A stretch of 64,000 nt of DNA from CAVVAH01 sp963746175 (GCA_963746175.1 CAVVAH010000008.1:620001-684000), one strand, 5' to 3'; numbered from the stretch's first letter, positions 18,426 to 26,966 are shown. Numbers and translations are program-made. Notes: generated by a model from the sequence alone, not told the origin.

Positions 18426-18889
18426 GGCGGGTGCTGCTGACCGGCATGTCCGGCTCGGGCAAGTCGACGGTGGTCGCCGAGCTGGTCGCGCGCGGCCACA
18501 AGGCGGTCGACGCCGACGACGGGTACTGCGAGGTGCTGCCGGACGGGCGCCAGCGCTGGCGGGAGGACGCGGTCGAGCGGCTGCTGGACACCGAGGACGC
18601 TCCGGCGCTCTTCCTCGCCGGCTGCGAGGAGAACCAGGTCCGCTTCCACCCGAGGTTCGACGTCATCGTCCTGCTCACCGCACCGTTGGCGATGCTGGTC
18701 GAGCGGCTGGACTCCCGGAGCAACAACCCCTTCGGCAGGGCGCCGGAGGAGCGGGCTCGCTTCCTCGCCGACGTGGCGGAGGTCGAGCCGATGCTGCGCG
18801 GCGTCGCCGACCACGTCGTCGACACCGGGGCACCTGTGCCCGACGTCGTCGCGACCGTCCTGCGCGTCAGCGGCGTCGACGACCTCTGA
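18422..18889 (+). CDS. P-loop kinase-like ATPase (AAA_18/shikimate kinase-like fold)
   Basis: This 155-residue protein begins with strand RRVLLTGM and Walker A GMSGSGKST, has DADDGYCEVLP as an acceptor-side motif, FDVIVLLTAP as Walker B-like strand and an Arg-rich lid (NPFGRAPEERARF). It resembles small nucleotide/metabolite kinases of unknown substrate widespread in actinobacteria. The GTG start lies in a GTGA overlap with the GntR gene, so the two are translationally coupled. The phosphate acceptor cannot be told from sequence. Confidence 0.8.
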   Translation: MRRVLLTGMSGSGKSTVVAELVARGHKAVDADDGYCEVLPDGRQRWREDAVERLLDTEDAPALFLAGCEENQVRFHPRFDVIVLLTAPLAMLVERLDSRSNNPFGRAPEERARFLADVAEVEPMLRGVADHVVDTGAPVPDVVATVLRVSGVDDL

Positions 18890-19273
18890 CCTCGCTGAAG
18901 CCGTCAGGAGACGGCGCGCGGTCGAGGCGGCGGCCGCACCTGCGCGAGGGCGTCCGCTCCTTCGGCGAGGAGGAGCCGAGCGGTGCCGACGCCGCCCCCC
19001 GAGTCCACGATCCGCGCCACGGTCTCGCGGCGTCGGGGTTGCGTGGAGTCGACACGCGGGTCGGCGACGGGCCCGAAGCCGGTCGGCGTCTCGAACGCGA
19101 GGTCGCCCTCCCGGGCGGCGGCTGGAGCCACGACGACCCGCGCATCGAGGGTCAGCAGGCGCAGGCCGAGCAACCTGGCGTGCACCACGGCACGGATCAC
19201 CGTCGAGTCCTCGGCGGCGCGCCCTTCCCGTCGCACTGTCACCGTGCGCGAGGCAGACGGGCCGGCAGCGCCG
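18890..19273. other. Region without a confident gene
   Basis: These 384 bases between the P-loop kinase gene and the small membrane-protein gene hold only a weak 136-codon minus-strand frame (18904-19314), entered separately. I see no repeat, terminator hairpin or promoter that stands out. Confidence 0.5.
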
Positions 19274-19314
19274 CTACCGCCGCGCCGGCGCACGTCCCCT
19301 CGTCCCCTCCGCAC
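18904..19314 (-). CDS. Possible hypothetical protein, low support
   Basis: The frame encodes up to 136 residues starting MRRGRGDVRRRGG, which is probably non-coding; the stretch VIRAVVHARLLGLRLLTLDARVV onward has more protein-like composition. It overlaps the preceding gene (19274-19504) by 41 bp and could be the last member of that minus-strand operon. I recognise no family, and no ribosome site supports a particular start. An Arg/Gly/Pro-rich shadow frame is an equally good explanation. Confidence 0.25.
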   Translation of the reverse strand: MRRGRGDVRRRGGSGAAGPSASRTVTVRREGRAAEDSTVIRAVVHARLLGLRLLTLDARVVVAPAAAREGDLAFETPTGFGPVADPRVDSTQPRRRETVARIVDSGGGVGTARLLLAEGADALAQVRPPPRPRAVS

Positions 19315-19504
19315 CGAGACCGCCCTCGGCGGCGTACCGCTCCAACCGGTCGCTCACCGACTCGAGGCCGGACCTGATGCTGGACCCGTCCACTCCGTCC
19401 GCGAACCGCTGGGCGGCCTGACGGAGCTGGTCGTAGCGCTCCCGTCCGGCCCGGGTGCCCAGCACGTACCCGGCGCCGAACATGGCGATCGTGGAGAGCT
19501 TCAC
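19274..19504 (-). CDS. Small membrane-associated protein, YtxH-like
   Basis: This 76-residue protein starts MKLSTIAMFGAGYVLGTRAGRERY, a short N-terminal hydrophobic glycine-containing segment followed directly by TRAGRERYDQLR, a pattern I know from many actinobacterial small proteins of unknown function. The rest is a charged amphipathic helix. It uses a GTG start inside a GTGA overlap with the 59-residue gene upstream, so it is the third coupled gene of the coiled-coil operon. Probably a membrane-anchored partner of the coiled-coil protein; that is inference from context. Confidence 0.75.
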   Translation of the reverse strand: MKLSTIAMFGAGYVLGTRAGRERYDQLRQAAQRFADGVDGSSIRSGLESVSDRLERYAAEGGLGAEGTRGRAPARR

Positions 19505-19680
19505 CTCGCCTCCTTGCTGCGGGCGGAGCTCACCGCGGAGCTGGCCGCCGTCGCGGCTGCGACTCCTCCGAGGAGACCCAGCGTCCAGGTCGTGACCCGC
19601 CGAACGGCGGGGGCCGATGCCGTCGAGGTCACGGCCTCGATGATCCGCTCGGCGGTGGACTTGCGTCGGAACACGTGCAT
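19501..19680 (-). CDS. 59-residue hydrophobic small protein
   Basis: Translation from ATG 19680 gives MHVFRRKSTAERIIEAVT, then a Thr/Ala/Gly-rich hydrophobic stretch (WTLGLLGGVAAATAASSAV) and a basic end SARSKEAR. One transmembrane or amphipathic helix is likely. The stop overlaps the GTG start of the next gene (GTGA at 19501-19504), which strongly supports translation. It lies 62 bp downstream of the coiled-coil gene. No family is recognised. Together with the 76-residue protein it looks like a pair of small membrane partners. Confidence 0.7.
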   Translation of the reverse strand: MHVFRRKSTAERIIEAVTSTASAPAVRRVTTWTLGLLGGVAAATAASSAVSSARSKEAR

Positions 19681-19741
19681 GGCTGGTCCTTTCCGGGTCG
19701 CGACGGGCTGCCGTCGCGACCGTCAGGTGTGCGGGCTTGTG

Positions 19742-20935
19742 TCAGCGGCTCGACGAGCCGTCCAGGGCAGCGATCAGCTCCGTCTTGGTCATCGAGGTCC
19801 GGACGTCTGCACCGCGCTCCTCGCCGACGGCGAGCAGCTCCTGCTTCGTGAGGTCGTGGAGCGAGATGTGCTGCTTGGCGAGCGCACCGACGAGCTCCGG
19901 CTTGTTCATGCTCGAGCGACCCTCGAGGTCGGCACCGTCGGCGAGCCGCAGGAGGTCCTGCTTGGTGAGGGACTCGAGCACCCGACGTCCCGCGGTCCCG
20001 TTCGACCGTGTCGTGGAGGACGATGCCGCCCGCCGAGCCCCGTTCGCCGTCCCGTTCTGGGACCGCGCGCTCCCCTGGGGAGCCGCGGCGTGGTCGCGCA
20101 CCTGCTCGGCGTCACGCGCGCGGCGCTCCGCCTCGCGGACCCGCTCCTGCGCCTCGGCGGAGAGCCGGTCGGCCTCGCGGGTCGCCTCGGCCGCTGCCTC
20201 CTGCGCCGCCTTCGCCGCCTGGTCCGCGAGATCGCGGGCACGGGCGAGCGCCTCGTCGGCCGACTCGATCGCCGCTGCGGCCCGCTCCCGCGCGAGCATC
20301 GCCTGCTCCTCGGCCTTGCGGGTGCGCTCGGCGGCGTCGGCCTCGGCGCGCTCGACCATCGAGCGGGCCGCGGTCTCCTCCGCCATTCGCTCGTTCTCCA
20401 CCCGGTCCTCTGCGTCGGCACGCGCCCGCTGGACGTGCTCCGCTGCCTGCCTCTCGGCCTCGGCAACGGCCGCGGACGTGTCACGCCGCGCGGCGTCCAC
20501 CCGGGCCTGGACGCGCTGCTCGGCCTCCCGCCGCACCTGCTCGACGTGACGCTGACCGTCGGCGGCAACCTCGGCCGCGTTCTCGGCGTCGGCCTTGGCC
20601 TGCTGGGCGAGGTGGACGGCATGGGCCTCCCGCTCACGGGCCTCCTCGGAGGCGTCATCGGCCTGGGCCATGAGTCCGCTGATCGAGTCCTGGTGCACCC
20701 CCGGCACCGCCTCGACGACTGACCGACCCACTCGCGCCGCGCGGCGTCGCGCCGAGCGGGTGGTCTCGTTCGCTGTCGAGGCGGTCTCGCTCAGCTTCTC
20801 CCCCACGGACGCTGCACCCTGAGCAGCCGGTCGCAGGGTCCGCGCAAGGATCCAGGCGGCGTTGGTGGGGAGGTCCTTCAGCCCGGTGATCGCGGCTCGG
20901 GAGACACGGTGCGGTGACTTGTTGGTCGTGCTCAT
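19742..20935 (-). CDS. Long coiled-coil protein with two C-terminal Rho-N/SAP-like motifs
   Basis: Of 397 residues, about 80-270 form an Ala/Glu/Arg-rich coiled coil (repeats such as EAEQRVQARVDAARRD and DEALARARDLADQAAKAA). A Ser/Thr/Asn linker follows. The last ~75 residues hold two copies of a helix-extended-loop-helix motif, LTKQDLLRLADGADLEGRS with MNKPELVGAL and LTKQELLAVGEERGADVRTS with MTKTELIAAL, as in Rho N-terminal and SAP nucleic-acid-binding domains. N-terminal RVSRAAITGLKDLPTNAAWIL is mildly hydrophobic. A tether between nucleic acid and an assembly or the membrane is plausible. It leads an operon with two small hydrophobic proteins. Confidence 0.85.
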   Translation of the reverse strand: MSTTNKSPHRVSRAAITGLKDLPTNAAWILARTLRPAAQGAASVGEKLSETASTANETTRSARRRAARVGRSVVEAVPGVHQDSISGLMAQADDASEEAREREAHAVHLAQQAKADAENAAEVAADGQRHVEQVRREAEQRVQARVDAARRDTSAAVAEAERQAAEHVQRARADAEDRVENERMAEETAARSMVERAEADAAERTRKAEEQAMLARERAAAAIESADEALARARDLADQAAKAAQEAAAEATREADRLSAEAQERVREAERRARDAEQVRDHAAAPQGSARSQNGTANGARRAASSSTTRSNGTAGRRVLESLTKQDLLRLADGADLEGRSSMNKPELVGALAKQHISLHDLTKQELLAVGEERGADVRTSMTKTELIAALDGSSSR

Positions 20936-21153
20936 GGGCTTCCTCCGGAAATGCGGGTCAGCGCCCAGGCCCCGTGTCTGGAACCCAGGTCGCTCGGCAG
21001 AACTCGCGCCGGTTGCGCCTGGCGGCGAGACACCTCTTCGGCGCCGTCGCTGGTGGCGCGGTACCCGTTGCCACGCAGGGTGAACCTCGGTGTGCGAACA
21101 GGTCCGAAGTGCTCCGGACGGGTGACCCGTCCGCGTCGGCGACGGGTGAGCCG

Positions 21154-21507
21154 TCAGCTGCTCTGCTGCGCGCGGCGCTGACGCTTGCTCATCGGCGCCT
21201 GTGACAGGTCCTCAGCGACCGGGTCCTTGAGCTTGTACGCCAGCCCGCGCGCGTCCAGCCACGCACGCGCGGCCGCTTCGGCCCGCGCCGTCGCGGCGAC
21301 AAGGTCGGTGTCGGACTCGCCGGTGTCGGCGAAGCGGAACGTGAAGAACGGCCGGGCGTCGAGGTCGTACGCCAGGTGACCCTCGCGGGTGAAGGCGCTG
21401 GACAGCATGTCGTGCTCCGCCGCCTCGGCCAGCAGCCCGGCCCGCTGCTCGTCGGTGAGGTCCTTGAACGCGCCCCGCACCTTGATGCGGAAATCGCGGC
21501 TGCCCAT
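21154..21507 (-). CDS. Conserved small protein, DUF6204-like
   Basis: This 117-residue soluble protein has an alpha-beta pattern: FRIKVRGAFKDLTDEQRAGLL, then AYDLDARPFFTFRF, and a basic tail MSKRQRRAQQSS. I recall it as an actinobacterial family of unknown function (DUF6204); that name is from memory. No catalytic motif is visible. The ATG at 21507 fits; the same frame continues upstream into the antisense of the 21540-24017 gene and is not coding there. It lies 32 bp downstream of that oxidoreductase gene and could be co-transcribed. Confidence 0.75.
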   Translation of the reverse strand: MGSRDFRIKVRGAFKDLTDEQRAGLLAEAAEHDMLSSAFTREGHLAYDLDARPFFTFRFADTGESDTDLVAATARAEAAARAWLDARGLAYKLKDPVAEDLSQAPMSKRQRRAQQSS

Positions 21508-21539
21508 GCCTGCAGACCGTAGACCGGCCGGCCCGCGGG

Positions 21540-24017
21540 TCAGCCGTCGGCGCGGACCCGGCTGCTGGTCGGGTCGACCAGCGGCTGCGCGACGACCTCC
21601 GCGGCCACCCAGTCGCCGAAGACGTTCACCTCGGCCGCGGTGCCGGGCTTCGCGAGGTCGACCGGGAGGTAGCCGTACGCGATCGACGCGTCGGTCGTGG
21701 ACCCGTAGCCGCCGGACGTGACCCTGCCGACGACCTCGCCGCCCACGCGGACGGGCTCGCTGCCGAGCGCCACGACGCGCGGGTCGGCGAGCACGAGGCA
21801 GCACAACCTGCGGGTGGCACCGGCCGCCTTCTTCGCGACGAGTGCGTCCCGGCCCTCGAAGCCGCCGGGCTTGTCGAGCTTCACGCAGAACCCGAGCCCG
21901 GCCTCGTAGGGGTCGGTCTCGGGCGTGATGTCGGTGCTCCAGACCCGGTACCCCTTCTCGAGCCGCAGTGACTCGATCGCCCGGTAGCCGGCCGCGACCA
22001 TGCCGTGCCCGCGGCCCGCCTCCCAGAGCGCGGTCCACAGGCCGAGGCCGAACTCGGCCGGTGCGTAGAGCTCCCAGCCGAGCTCGCCGACGAACGTCAC
22101 CCGCAGCGCGCGGACCGGCACGTCGCCGACCGCGAGGTCGCGCGCCGTCATGAACGGGTGGGCCGCGTTGGAGAGGTCGGCACCGGTGAGCTCCCGCAGC
22201 ACCTCCCGCGAGCGCGGCCCCCACAGCGCGTACGTCACGTACTGGCCGGTGACGTCGTCGACCCGCACGGCGGCGTCGCGCCGCCGGGCCTGCCGCCGCA
22301 GCCAGGACGCGTCGTGGCCGCCGAACGACGTCCCGGTCACGACGAGGAGCTCCTCCGCACCGAGCCGGGTCACCGTGAAGTCGCACTCGATGCCGCCCCG
22401 CGCGTTGAGCGCCTGGGTGTACGTCACGTCGCCGACGCCGCGTGCGACGTCGTTGTCGCACACCCACTGCAGGAGGTCGGCGGCGTCCGGGCCGGTGACG
22501 AGCAGCTTCGAGAACGACGACTCGTCGTACAGCGCGACCGCGTCCCGCGTGGCGGTGTGCTCGACCCCGGTGGCCGGCGACCACAGCCGACCGGCCCACC
22601 CGCGCGGCCGACGCGAATCGTCGCCCGCCGCGGAGTTGGTCTCGTAGTGGTTGACCCGCTCCCAGCCGGACTTCTCGCCGAACGACGCGCCGTGCTCGAC
22701 GTGCCACGGGTACGCCGGGCTGGTCCGGAGCGGCCGGCCGGCCTCGCGCTCCTGGCCGGGGTAGACGATGTCGTAGTACGTCTCGTAGGTCTCCAGCGTG
22801 CGGGCCAGCGTGTACGACGGCGAGCGGTACTGCGCCCCGAACCGGCGCACGTCCATGTGCCACACGTCCATGCCGGGGTCGCCGGAGACGATCCACTCGG
22901 CCATCACCTTGCCGATGCCGCCGGCGCCCGCGATGCCGTGCGCGCAGAACCCGGCGGCGACGAAGAAGCCGTCGACCTCGGTCTCGCCGAGGAGGAACTC
23001 GTTGTCCGGGGTGAACGCCTCCGGCCCGTTGATGACCTTGCGCAGGCCGACGTCGGCCATGGCGGGCACCCGCACCTGGGAGTTGTGCGTGATCTCCTCG
23101 AACCGGTCCCACACCTCGGGGAGGAGCCGGCCGTTGAAGTCCGGCGGGATGGCGTCGTACGAGCGGGCGGTGGCCGTCCACGGTTCCGCGGTCCGCTCGT
23201 AGCCGCCCATGACGAGGCCGTCGACCTCCTGCCGGAAGTAGACGAGCAGGTCCGGGTCGCGCAGCGTCGGCAGCGGCGACTCGCGGCGCTCGAGGAACGC
23301 GTCGGTGACGACGTACTGGTGCGACATCGGCACGATCGGCAGCCGCACCTCGACCAGCCGCGCGATCTCGGCGGCGAACATCCCGCCGCAGTCGACGACG
23401 GTCTCGCAGGCGATCGTGCCGCGGTCGGTGTGCACCCGCGCGACCCGGCCGCGCGGGGCGTCGATGCCCGTCACCCGGGTGTGCGGGTGCACCTGGACAC
23501 CCTCCGCGCGCGCCCGGTTGGCCAGCGCGTAGCAGAGCTGCGACGGGTCGACGTATCCGTCGGAGGCGAGGTACGCACCACCCACGACGCCGGTGGTGTC
23601 GAGGAGCGGGAACATCTCCTGCGCCTCGGCGGGCGAGATCTCGTGCAGCGGCAGGCCGTACGACGTCGCCCAGCTGATCTGCCGGCGAAGCTCCTCCATC
23701 CGCTCCGGCGAGGACGCCAGCCGGATGCCGCCGCACTCGACCCAGCCCGGCGGGTGCTCGGTCTGCTGGAGGCGCCGGTAGAGCTCCACCGAGTAGGCGT
23801 TCATCCGGGTGAGCGTGGGGTCCGCACGCAGCTGGCCGACGAGGCCCGCCGAGTGGAACGTCGAGCCGCTGGTCAGCTCCGAGCGGTCGACGAGGACGAC
23901 GTCGGTGCGGCCGAGCTGTGCCAGGTGGTAGGCGACGCTGGCGCCACCGACACCGCCGCCGACGACGACGACGGACGCGGACGAGGGCAGCGGACGACCT
24001 GTCGTCGGCTCGGTCAC
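21540..24017 (-). CDS. FAD-dependent oxidoreductase fused to GcvT domains (dimethylglycine/sarcosine dehydrogenase-like)
   Basis: The 825-residue protein starts with a DAO-type FAD fold (VVVVGGGVGGASVAYHLAQLG near residue 16, then ELTSGSTFHSAGLVGQL for covalent-flavin-type enzymes), with C-terminal FAD contact GFCAHGIAGAGGIGK. From about residue 430 a GcvT folate-binding domain follows (YDESSFSKLLVTGPDA, then ALNARGGIECDFTV, then FVGELGWELY, and a GcvT_C barrel). This architecture oxidises N-methylated amines and transfers the C1 unit to tetrahydrofolate. It is divergent from a kinase-like gene across a gap containing CGGTCTAGACCG and likely feeds the catabolic set at 24-30 kb. Confidence 0.93.
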   Translation of the reverse strand: MTEPTTGRPLPSSASVVVVGGGVGGASVAYHLAQLGRTDVVLVDRSELTSGSTFHSAGLVGQLRADPTLTRMNAYSVELYRRLQQTEHPPGWVECGGIRLASSPERMEELRRQISWATSYGLPLHEISPAEAQEMFPLLDTTGVVGGAYLASDGYVDPSQLCYALANRARAEGVQVHPHTRVTGIDAPRGRVARVHTDRGTIACETVVDCGGMFAAEIARLVEVRLPIVPMSHQYVVTDAFLERRESPLPTLRDPDLLVYFRQEVDGLVMGGYERTAEPWTATARSYDAIPPDFNGRLLPEVWDRFEEITHNSQVRVPAMADVGLRKVINGPEAFTPDNEFLLGETEVDGFFVAAGFCAHGIAGAGGIGKVMAEWIVSGDPGMDVWHMDVRRFGAQYRSPSYTLARTLETYETYYDIVYPGQEREAGRPLRTSPAYPWHVEHGASFGEKSGWERVNHYETNSAAGDDSRRPRGWAGRLWSPATGVEHTATRDAVALYDESSFSKLLVTGPDAADLLQWVCDNDVARGVGDVTYTQALNARGGIECDFTVTRLGAEELLVVTGTSFGGHDASWLRRQARRRDAAVRVDDVTGQYVTYALWGPRSREVLRELTGADLSNAAHPFMTARDLAVGDVPVRALRVTFVGELGWELYAPAEFGLGLWTALWEAGRGHGMVAAGYRAIESLRLEKGYRVWSTDITPETDPYEAGLGFCVKLDKPGGFEGRDALVAKKAAGATRRLCCLVLADPRVVALGSEPVRVGGEVVGRVTSGGYGSTTDASIAYGYLPVDLAKPGTAAEVNVFGDWVAAEVVAQPLVDPTSSRVRADG

Positions 24018-24038
24018 GAGCCGGAGGGTAACCGCTTT

Positions 24039-24050
24039 CGGTCTAGACCG
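24039..24050. promoter_or_regulatory. Palindromic operator candidate CGGTCTAGACCG
   Basis: This perfect 12-bp palindrome sits in the 63-bp gap between divergent starts at 24017 and 24081. Its core GGTCTAGACC recurs at 26879-26888. It fits the consensus of HutC-type GntR regulators such as the one at 17622-18425. Confidence 0.7.
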
Positions 24051-24066
24051 TAATCCGGAGGCTGGA

Positions 24067-24072
24067 TAGGTT
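24067..24072 (+). promoter_or_regulatory. Leaderless-type -10 element
   Basis: TAGGTT ends 8 bases before ATG 24081, and the palindromic operator candidate at 24039-24050 covers the expected -35 region, which fits repression. Confidence 0.4.
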
Positions 24073-24080
24073 CACGACCC

Positions 24081-25034
24081 ATGAGCGGCGCCCGGGACGA
24101 GTCTGAGCCGGCGCCGAGCGACGCGGTGCTCCGCCGGCTCGCGACCACGCTGGACCACCTTCCCGAGCTGGCCGGCGCCCCCCGCGAGGTGCTGGCCCTC
24201 GAGGGCGGCCTGACCAACTTCAACTTCAAGGTGACGACGCCGGAGCGGACGGCGGTCGTCCGGCTGTCGAGCTCCGACGGGGACCTGCTGGAGATCGACC
24301 GCGAGGCCGAGCACCTCAACTCGCTTCGTGCCGCGGAGAGTGGCGCGGCACCGGCAGTCGTCGCCTACCTGCCCGACGACCACGCGCTGGTCGTCGAGTG
24401 GGTCGAGGGCCGCACCCTCGCCGCCGACGACCTGCACGACCCGGCGATGCTCAGCAGGGTCGCCGACGTCTGCCGAGCGCTGCACGCCGGCCCCCGCTTC
24501 CAAGGTGACTTCGACATGTTCGCCGTCCAGCAGCGCTACCTCGCTATCGTCCGGAACCGCGGCTTCCGGCTCCCCGACCGCTACCTGGACCTGCTCCCCC
24601 AGGCCGACCGGATCGCGGCCGCGCTCGCTGTCCGCGCAGGTCCGACCCTGCCGTGCAACAACGACCTGCTGGCCGCGAACTTCATCGACGACGGCGCCCG
24701 CCTCTGGGTCATCGACTTCGAGTACGGCGGCAACAACGACCCCTCGTTCGAGCTCGGCAACATCTGGCAGGAGTCCGACCTGACGCTCGACGAGCTCGAG
24801 CACCTGGTCGACGCCTACGCCGGCCGGCACCTGCGGCACCAGGTGGCCCGGGCCCGCCTGCTGGGGACGATGGCGCGCTACGGCTGGACGCTGTGGGCCT
24901 CGATCCAGGCCGAGGTCAGCCCGATCGACTTCGACTTCTGGTCCTGGGGGATGGCGAAGTACGTCCGGGCCGTCGAGGAGCTCGACGGCCCGGACCTGGA
25001 GCACCTGCTTGCCGAGGCGGTGCGCCCCGATTGA
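24081..25034 (+). CDS. Choline/ethanolamine kinase-like aminoglycoside phosphotransferase-fold protein
   Basis: This 317-residue APH-fold protein has EGGLTNFNFKV as the nucleotide loop, REAEHL as the helix with the conserved Glu, a Brenner-type catalytic loop PCNNDLLAANF (the usual His of HNDL is Asn here, but the catalytic Asp and metal-binding Asn are kept) and IDFEYGGNNDPSFELG as the metal-binding DFE motif. Choline/ethanolamine kinases of this form phosphorylate amino alcohols; the actual substrate may be another small alcohol. It is divergent from the FAD/GcvT gene under a shared palindromic operator and convergent with the permease. Confidence 0.85.
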   Translation: MSGARDESEPAPSDAVLRRLATTLDHLPELAGAPREVLALEGGLTNFNFKVTTPERTAVVRLSSSDGDLLEIDREAEHLNSLRAAESGAAPAVVAYLPDDHALVVEWVEGRTLAADDLHDPAMLSRVADVCRALHAGPRFQGDFDMFAVQQRYLAIVRNRGFRLPDRYLDLLPQADRIAAALAVRAGPTLPCNNDLLAANFIDDGARLWVIDFEYGGNNDPSFELGNIWQESDLTLDELEHLVDAYAGRHLRHQVARARLLGTMARYGWTLWASIQAEVSPIDFDFWSWGMAKYVRAVEELDGPDLEHLLAEAVRPD

Positions 25035-25087
25035 TCCGGGGACCCCACGCGTGCTGAGTTGTCAGCTGCAGAGGGTGGTGCGGCGGA

Positions 25088-26704
25088 CTAGTCGCCGAAG
25101 GCCTCGACGACGGCCTGGTCGATCGTGTGCTTGGGACCGGTGAACCACTTCTTCACCGACAGGTGCCACGCGACCCACAGCAGCAGCAGCGCCACCCCGG
25201 TCACGATCGGCGTGTAGTTGACGAACTTCCATGAGAACGGCACCTCGTCGGTGCCCGGGGCCCCGAGCATGCCGCGCATGAACCCGGGCGTCCCGGCAGG
25301 CGTGAACGGCAGGATGAAGTAGACGGATGTGACGACGATCTCGCCGACCGCCAAGGGCGCCATCCAGCGCCACTTGTTGCCGAGGTTCCACGACCCTTGC
25401 TGGAACGTGTCGCCGGCGCGCCAGCGCAGCCAGATCGGGATGGCGAAGGCCAGGTACAAGCCGATGACGCCGATCGACACCACGGCCGCGAAGGCGTAGT
25501 TCACGATGATCGGCTCCTTCTCGGTGCCGATGTTGATCTCGATGAGCGCCGGCAGCGTCAGGATCGCTGCGACGACGGCGCACGCGATCACGCCGTGGAC
25601 CGGCACCCGCTTGGCGTTCAGCGTCGCCCAGTACTTGGCACCGGGGACAGCGCCGTCTCGGCTGAACGCAAACAGCATGCGGGTCGTCGAGGTCAGGCAG
25701 GCGGTGGAGCAGTAGAGCTGACCGCTGGCCGCGATCAGGAGGACGAGGCCGCCCCACTTGGACCCGAGCGCCTGGTCGAAGATGACGGCCACGCCGCCAC
25801 CGCCCGCTGAGACGCCCCCGCCGTCCTGCACCGCGAACACGAACGCGAGGAGAAGCAGCCAGCCGCCGATGGCTGAGTAGAAGATCGACTGCCAGATGCC
25901 CTTGGCCGCGGAGTTCGCCGCAGAGTGCGTCTCCTCACTGAGGTGCGCGGAGGCGTCGTAGCCGGTGATCGTGTACTGGGTGAGCAGGAATCCGAGCGGC
26001 ATGACGTAGAACCAGAAGCCTGCACCGTTCGTCTCGCCACCGAACAGCCCACCGGTGTTGTTCACCCGCTCGGTGAAGACGTAGGAGATGCTCTGGTGGT
26101 GATCCGGAACGAGGATGAGTATCAGGATCACGGCGGTTGCGCCCGCGACGTGCCACCAGACCGAGATGTTGTTGATCACGGCCAGCAGGTGACTGCTGAA
26201 GATGTTGAGCGCTGCGATCACGGCCAGGACGACGAGGAACATCCAGAACACCCGCTGGAGTGAGTAGCCGTCGGCCCAGTCCTTGCTGAAGAAGGAGAAC
26301 GCAAGGTCGAAGAACGCCGCGCAGCCGTAGGCGACCGAGGCGACGATGGCCAGCAGACCGATCAGGTTGAGCCATCCGGTGTAGTAGCCGGCTCGGACAC
26401 CACCCAGCTTGCTCGCCCACCAGTAGATGCCACCCGATGTCGGGTACGCAGAGACCAGCTCGGACATGCAGAAGCCGATGATGAGGATGAACGCCGAGAT
26501 GATCGGCCAGCCCCAGCTGATCGCGACCGGACCGCCGTTGTTCCACGCCTGGAAGAACGTCGTGAAGCAGCCGGCCAGGATCGAGATGATCGAGAAGGAG
26601 ATCGCGAAGTTGGAGAAACCGGACCAGGAGCGATGCAGCTCCTGCTTGTAGCCCAGCTCGGCGAGACGGCGTTCGTCATCGCTCATCTGCGTCGTATCAG
26701 CCAC
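25088..26704 (-). CDS. APC-superfamily amino acid/amine permease
   Basis: The 538-residue protein has about 12 hydrophobic segments and the start of APC permeases: LGYKQELHRSWSGFSNFAISFSII, and SELVSAYPTSGGIYWWASKLGG, the consensus substrate-binding loop. It resembles GABA/choline/ethanolamine-type permeases of the amino acid-choline transporter branch. It should import the amine handled by the neighbouring ligase and dehydrogenases. It is divergent from the glutamine-synthetase-like gene across a 262-bp gap carrying the GGTCTAGACC palindrome. ATG 26704 fits the family N-terminus. Confidence 0.92.
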   Translation of the reverse strand: MADTTQMSDDERRLAELGYKQELHRSWSGFSNFAISFSIISILAGCFTTFFQAWNNGGPVAISWGWPIISAFILIIGFCMSELVSAYPTSGGIYWWASKLGGVRAGYYTGWLNLIGLLAIVASVAYGCAAFFDLAFSFFSKDWADGYSLQRVFWMFLVVLAVIAALNIFSSHLLAVINNISVWWHVAGATAVILILILVPDHHQSISYVFTERVNNTGGLFGGETNGAGFWFYVMPLGFLLTQYTITGYDASAHLSEETHSAANSAAKGIWQSIFYSAIGGWLLLLAFVFAVQDGGGVSAGGGGVAVIFDQALGSKWGGLVLLIAASGQLYCSTACLTSTTRMLFAFSRDGAVPGAKYWATLNAKRVPVHGVIACAVVAAILTLPALIEINIGTEKEPIIVNYAFAAVVSIGVIGLYLAFAIPIWLRWRAGDTFQQGSWNLGNKWRWMAPLAVGEIVVTSVYFILPFTPAGTPGFMRGMLGAPGTDEVPFSWKFVNYTPIVTGVALLLLWVAWHLSVKKWFTGPKHTIDQAVVEAFGD

Positions 26705-26780
26705 CAGCTACCTCCGGAGAAAGAGGTCCGCCCCCGCAGCGGACTCCGCGCTGCCCTTGTGTGCGACGGCCCGAGTGTGC

Positions 26781-26794
26781 ACCTCCGCGGAGGT
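26781..26794. promoter_or_regulatory. 14-bp perfect palindrome in divergent promoter gap
   Basis: ACCTCCGCGGAGGT is self-complementary and is nested within flanking GGCCCGA/TCGGGCC arms. It lies 77 bp upstream of the permease start, so it may be an operator for that side or an attenuating hairpin. Confidence 0.4.
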
Positions 26795-26878
26795 CGTCCG
26801 CAGAGATTCGGGCCCTGCTGCGTGTCGGCGTGTTGGGCCGTCGGCTCGCGGCCGGACGCTACTGCACCCGTTGGAATC

Positions 26879-26888
26879 GGTCTAGACC
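26879..26888. promoter_or_regulatory. Palindromic operator candidate GGTCTAGACC
   Basis: The same 10-bp core as at 24039-24050 lies 78 bp upstream of the ligase GTG and 175 bp upstream of the permease ATG. A -10-like TAGGGT at 26929-26934 follows it at promoter distance for the ligase gene. Confidence 0.65.
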
Positions 26889-26966
26889 TGAAGTCGTGGA
26901 CCCCTCCCCGCGACGGGCGTCGAGTCAGTAGGGTCCGGACGACCCCTGGAGAAGCCGAGGACCGCC

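Noticed and set aside
18983..20722. A 579-codon plus-strand frame opposite the coiled-coil gene
   Set aside because: Its long Leu/Arg/Gly pattern is the antisense of the Ala/Glu/Arg coiled coil, which has the better protein pattern and operon context.
22005..24053. A 682-codon plus-strand open frame opposite the FAD/GcvT gene
   Set aside because: It is exactly antisense to a clear enzyme gene, is rich in Arg/Gly/Val/His/Pro and matches no fold. High GC keeps antisense frames open.
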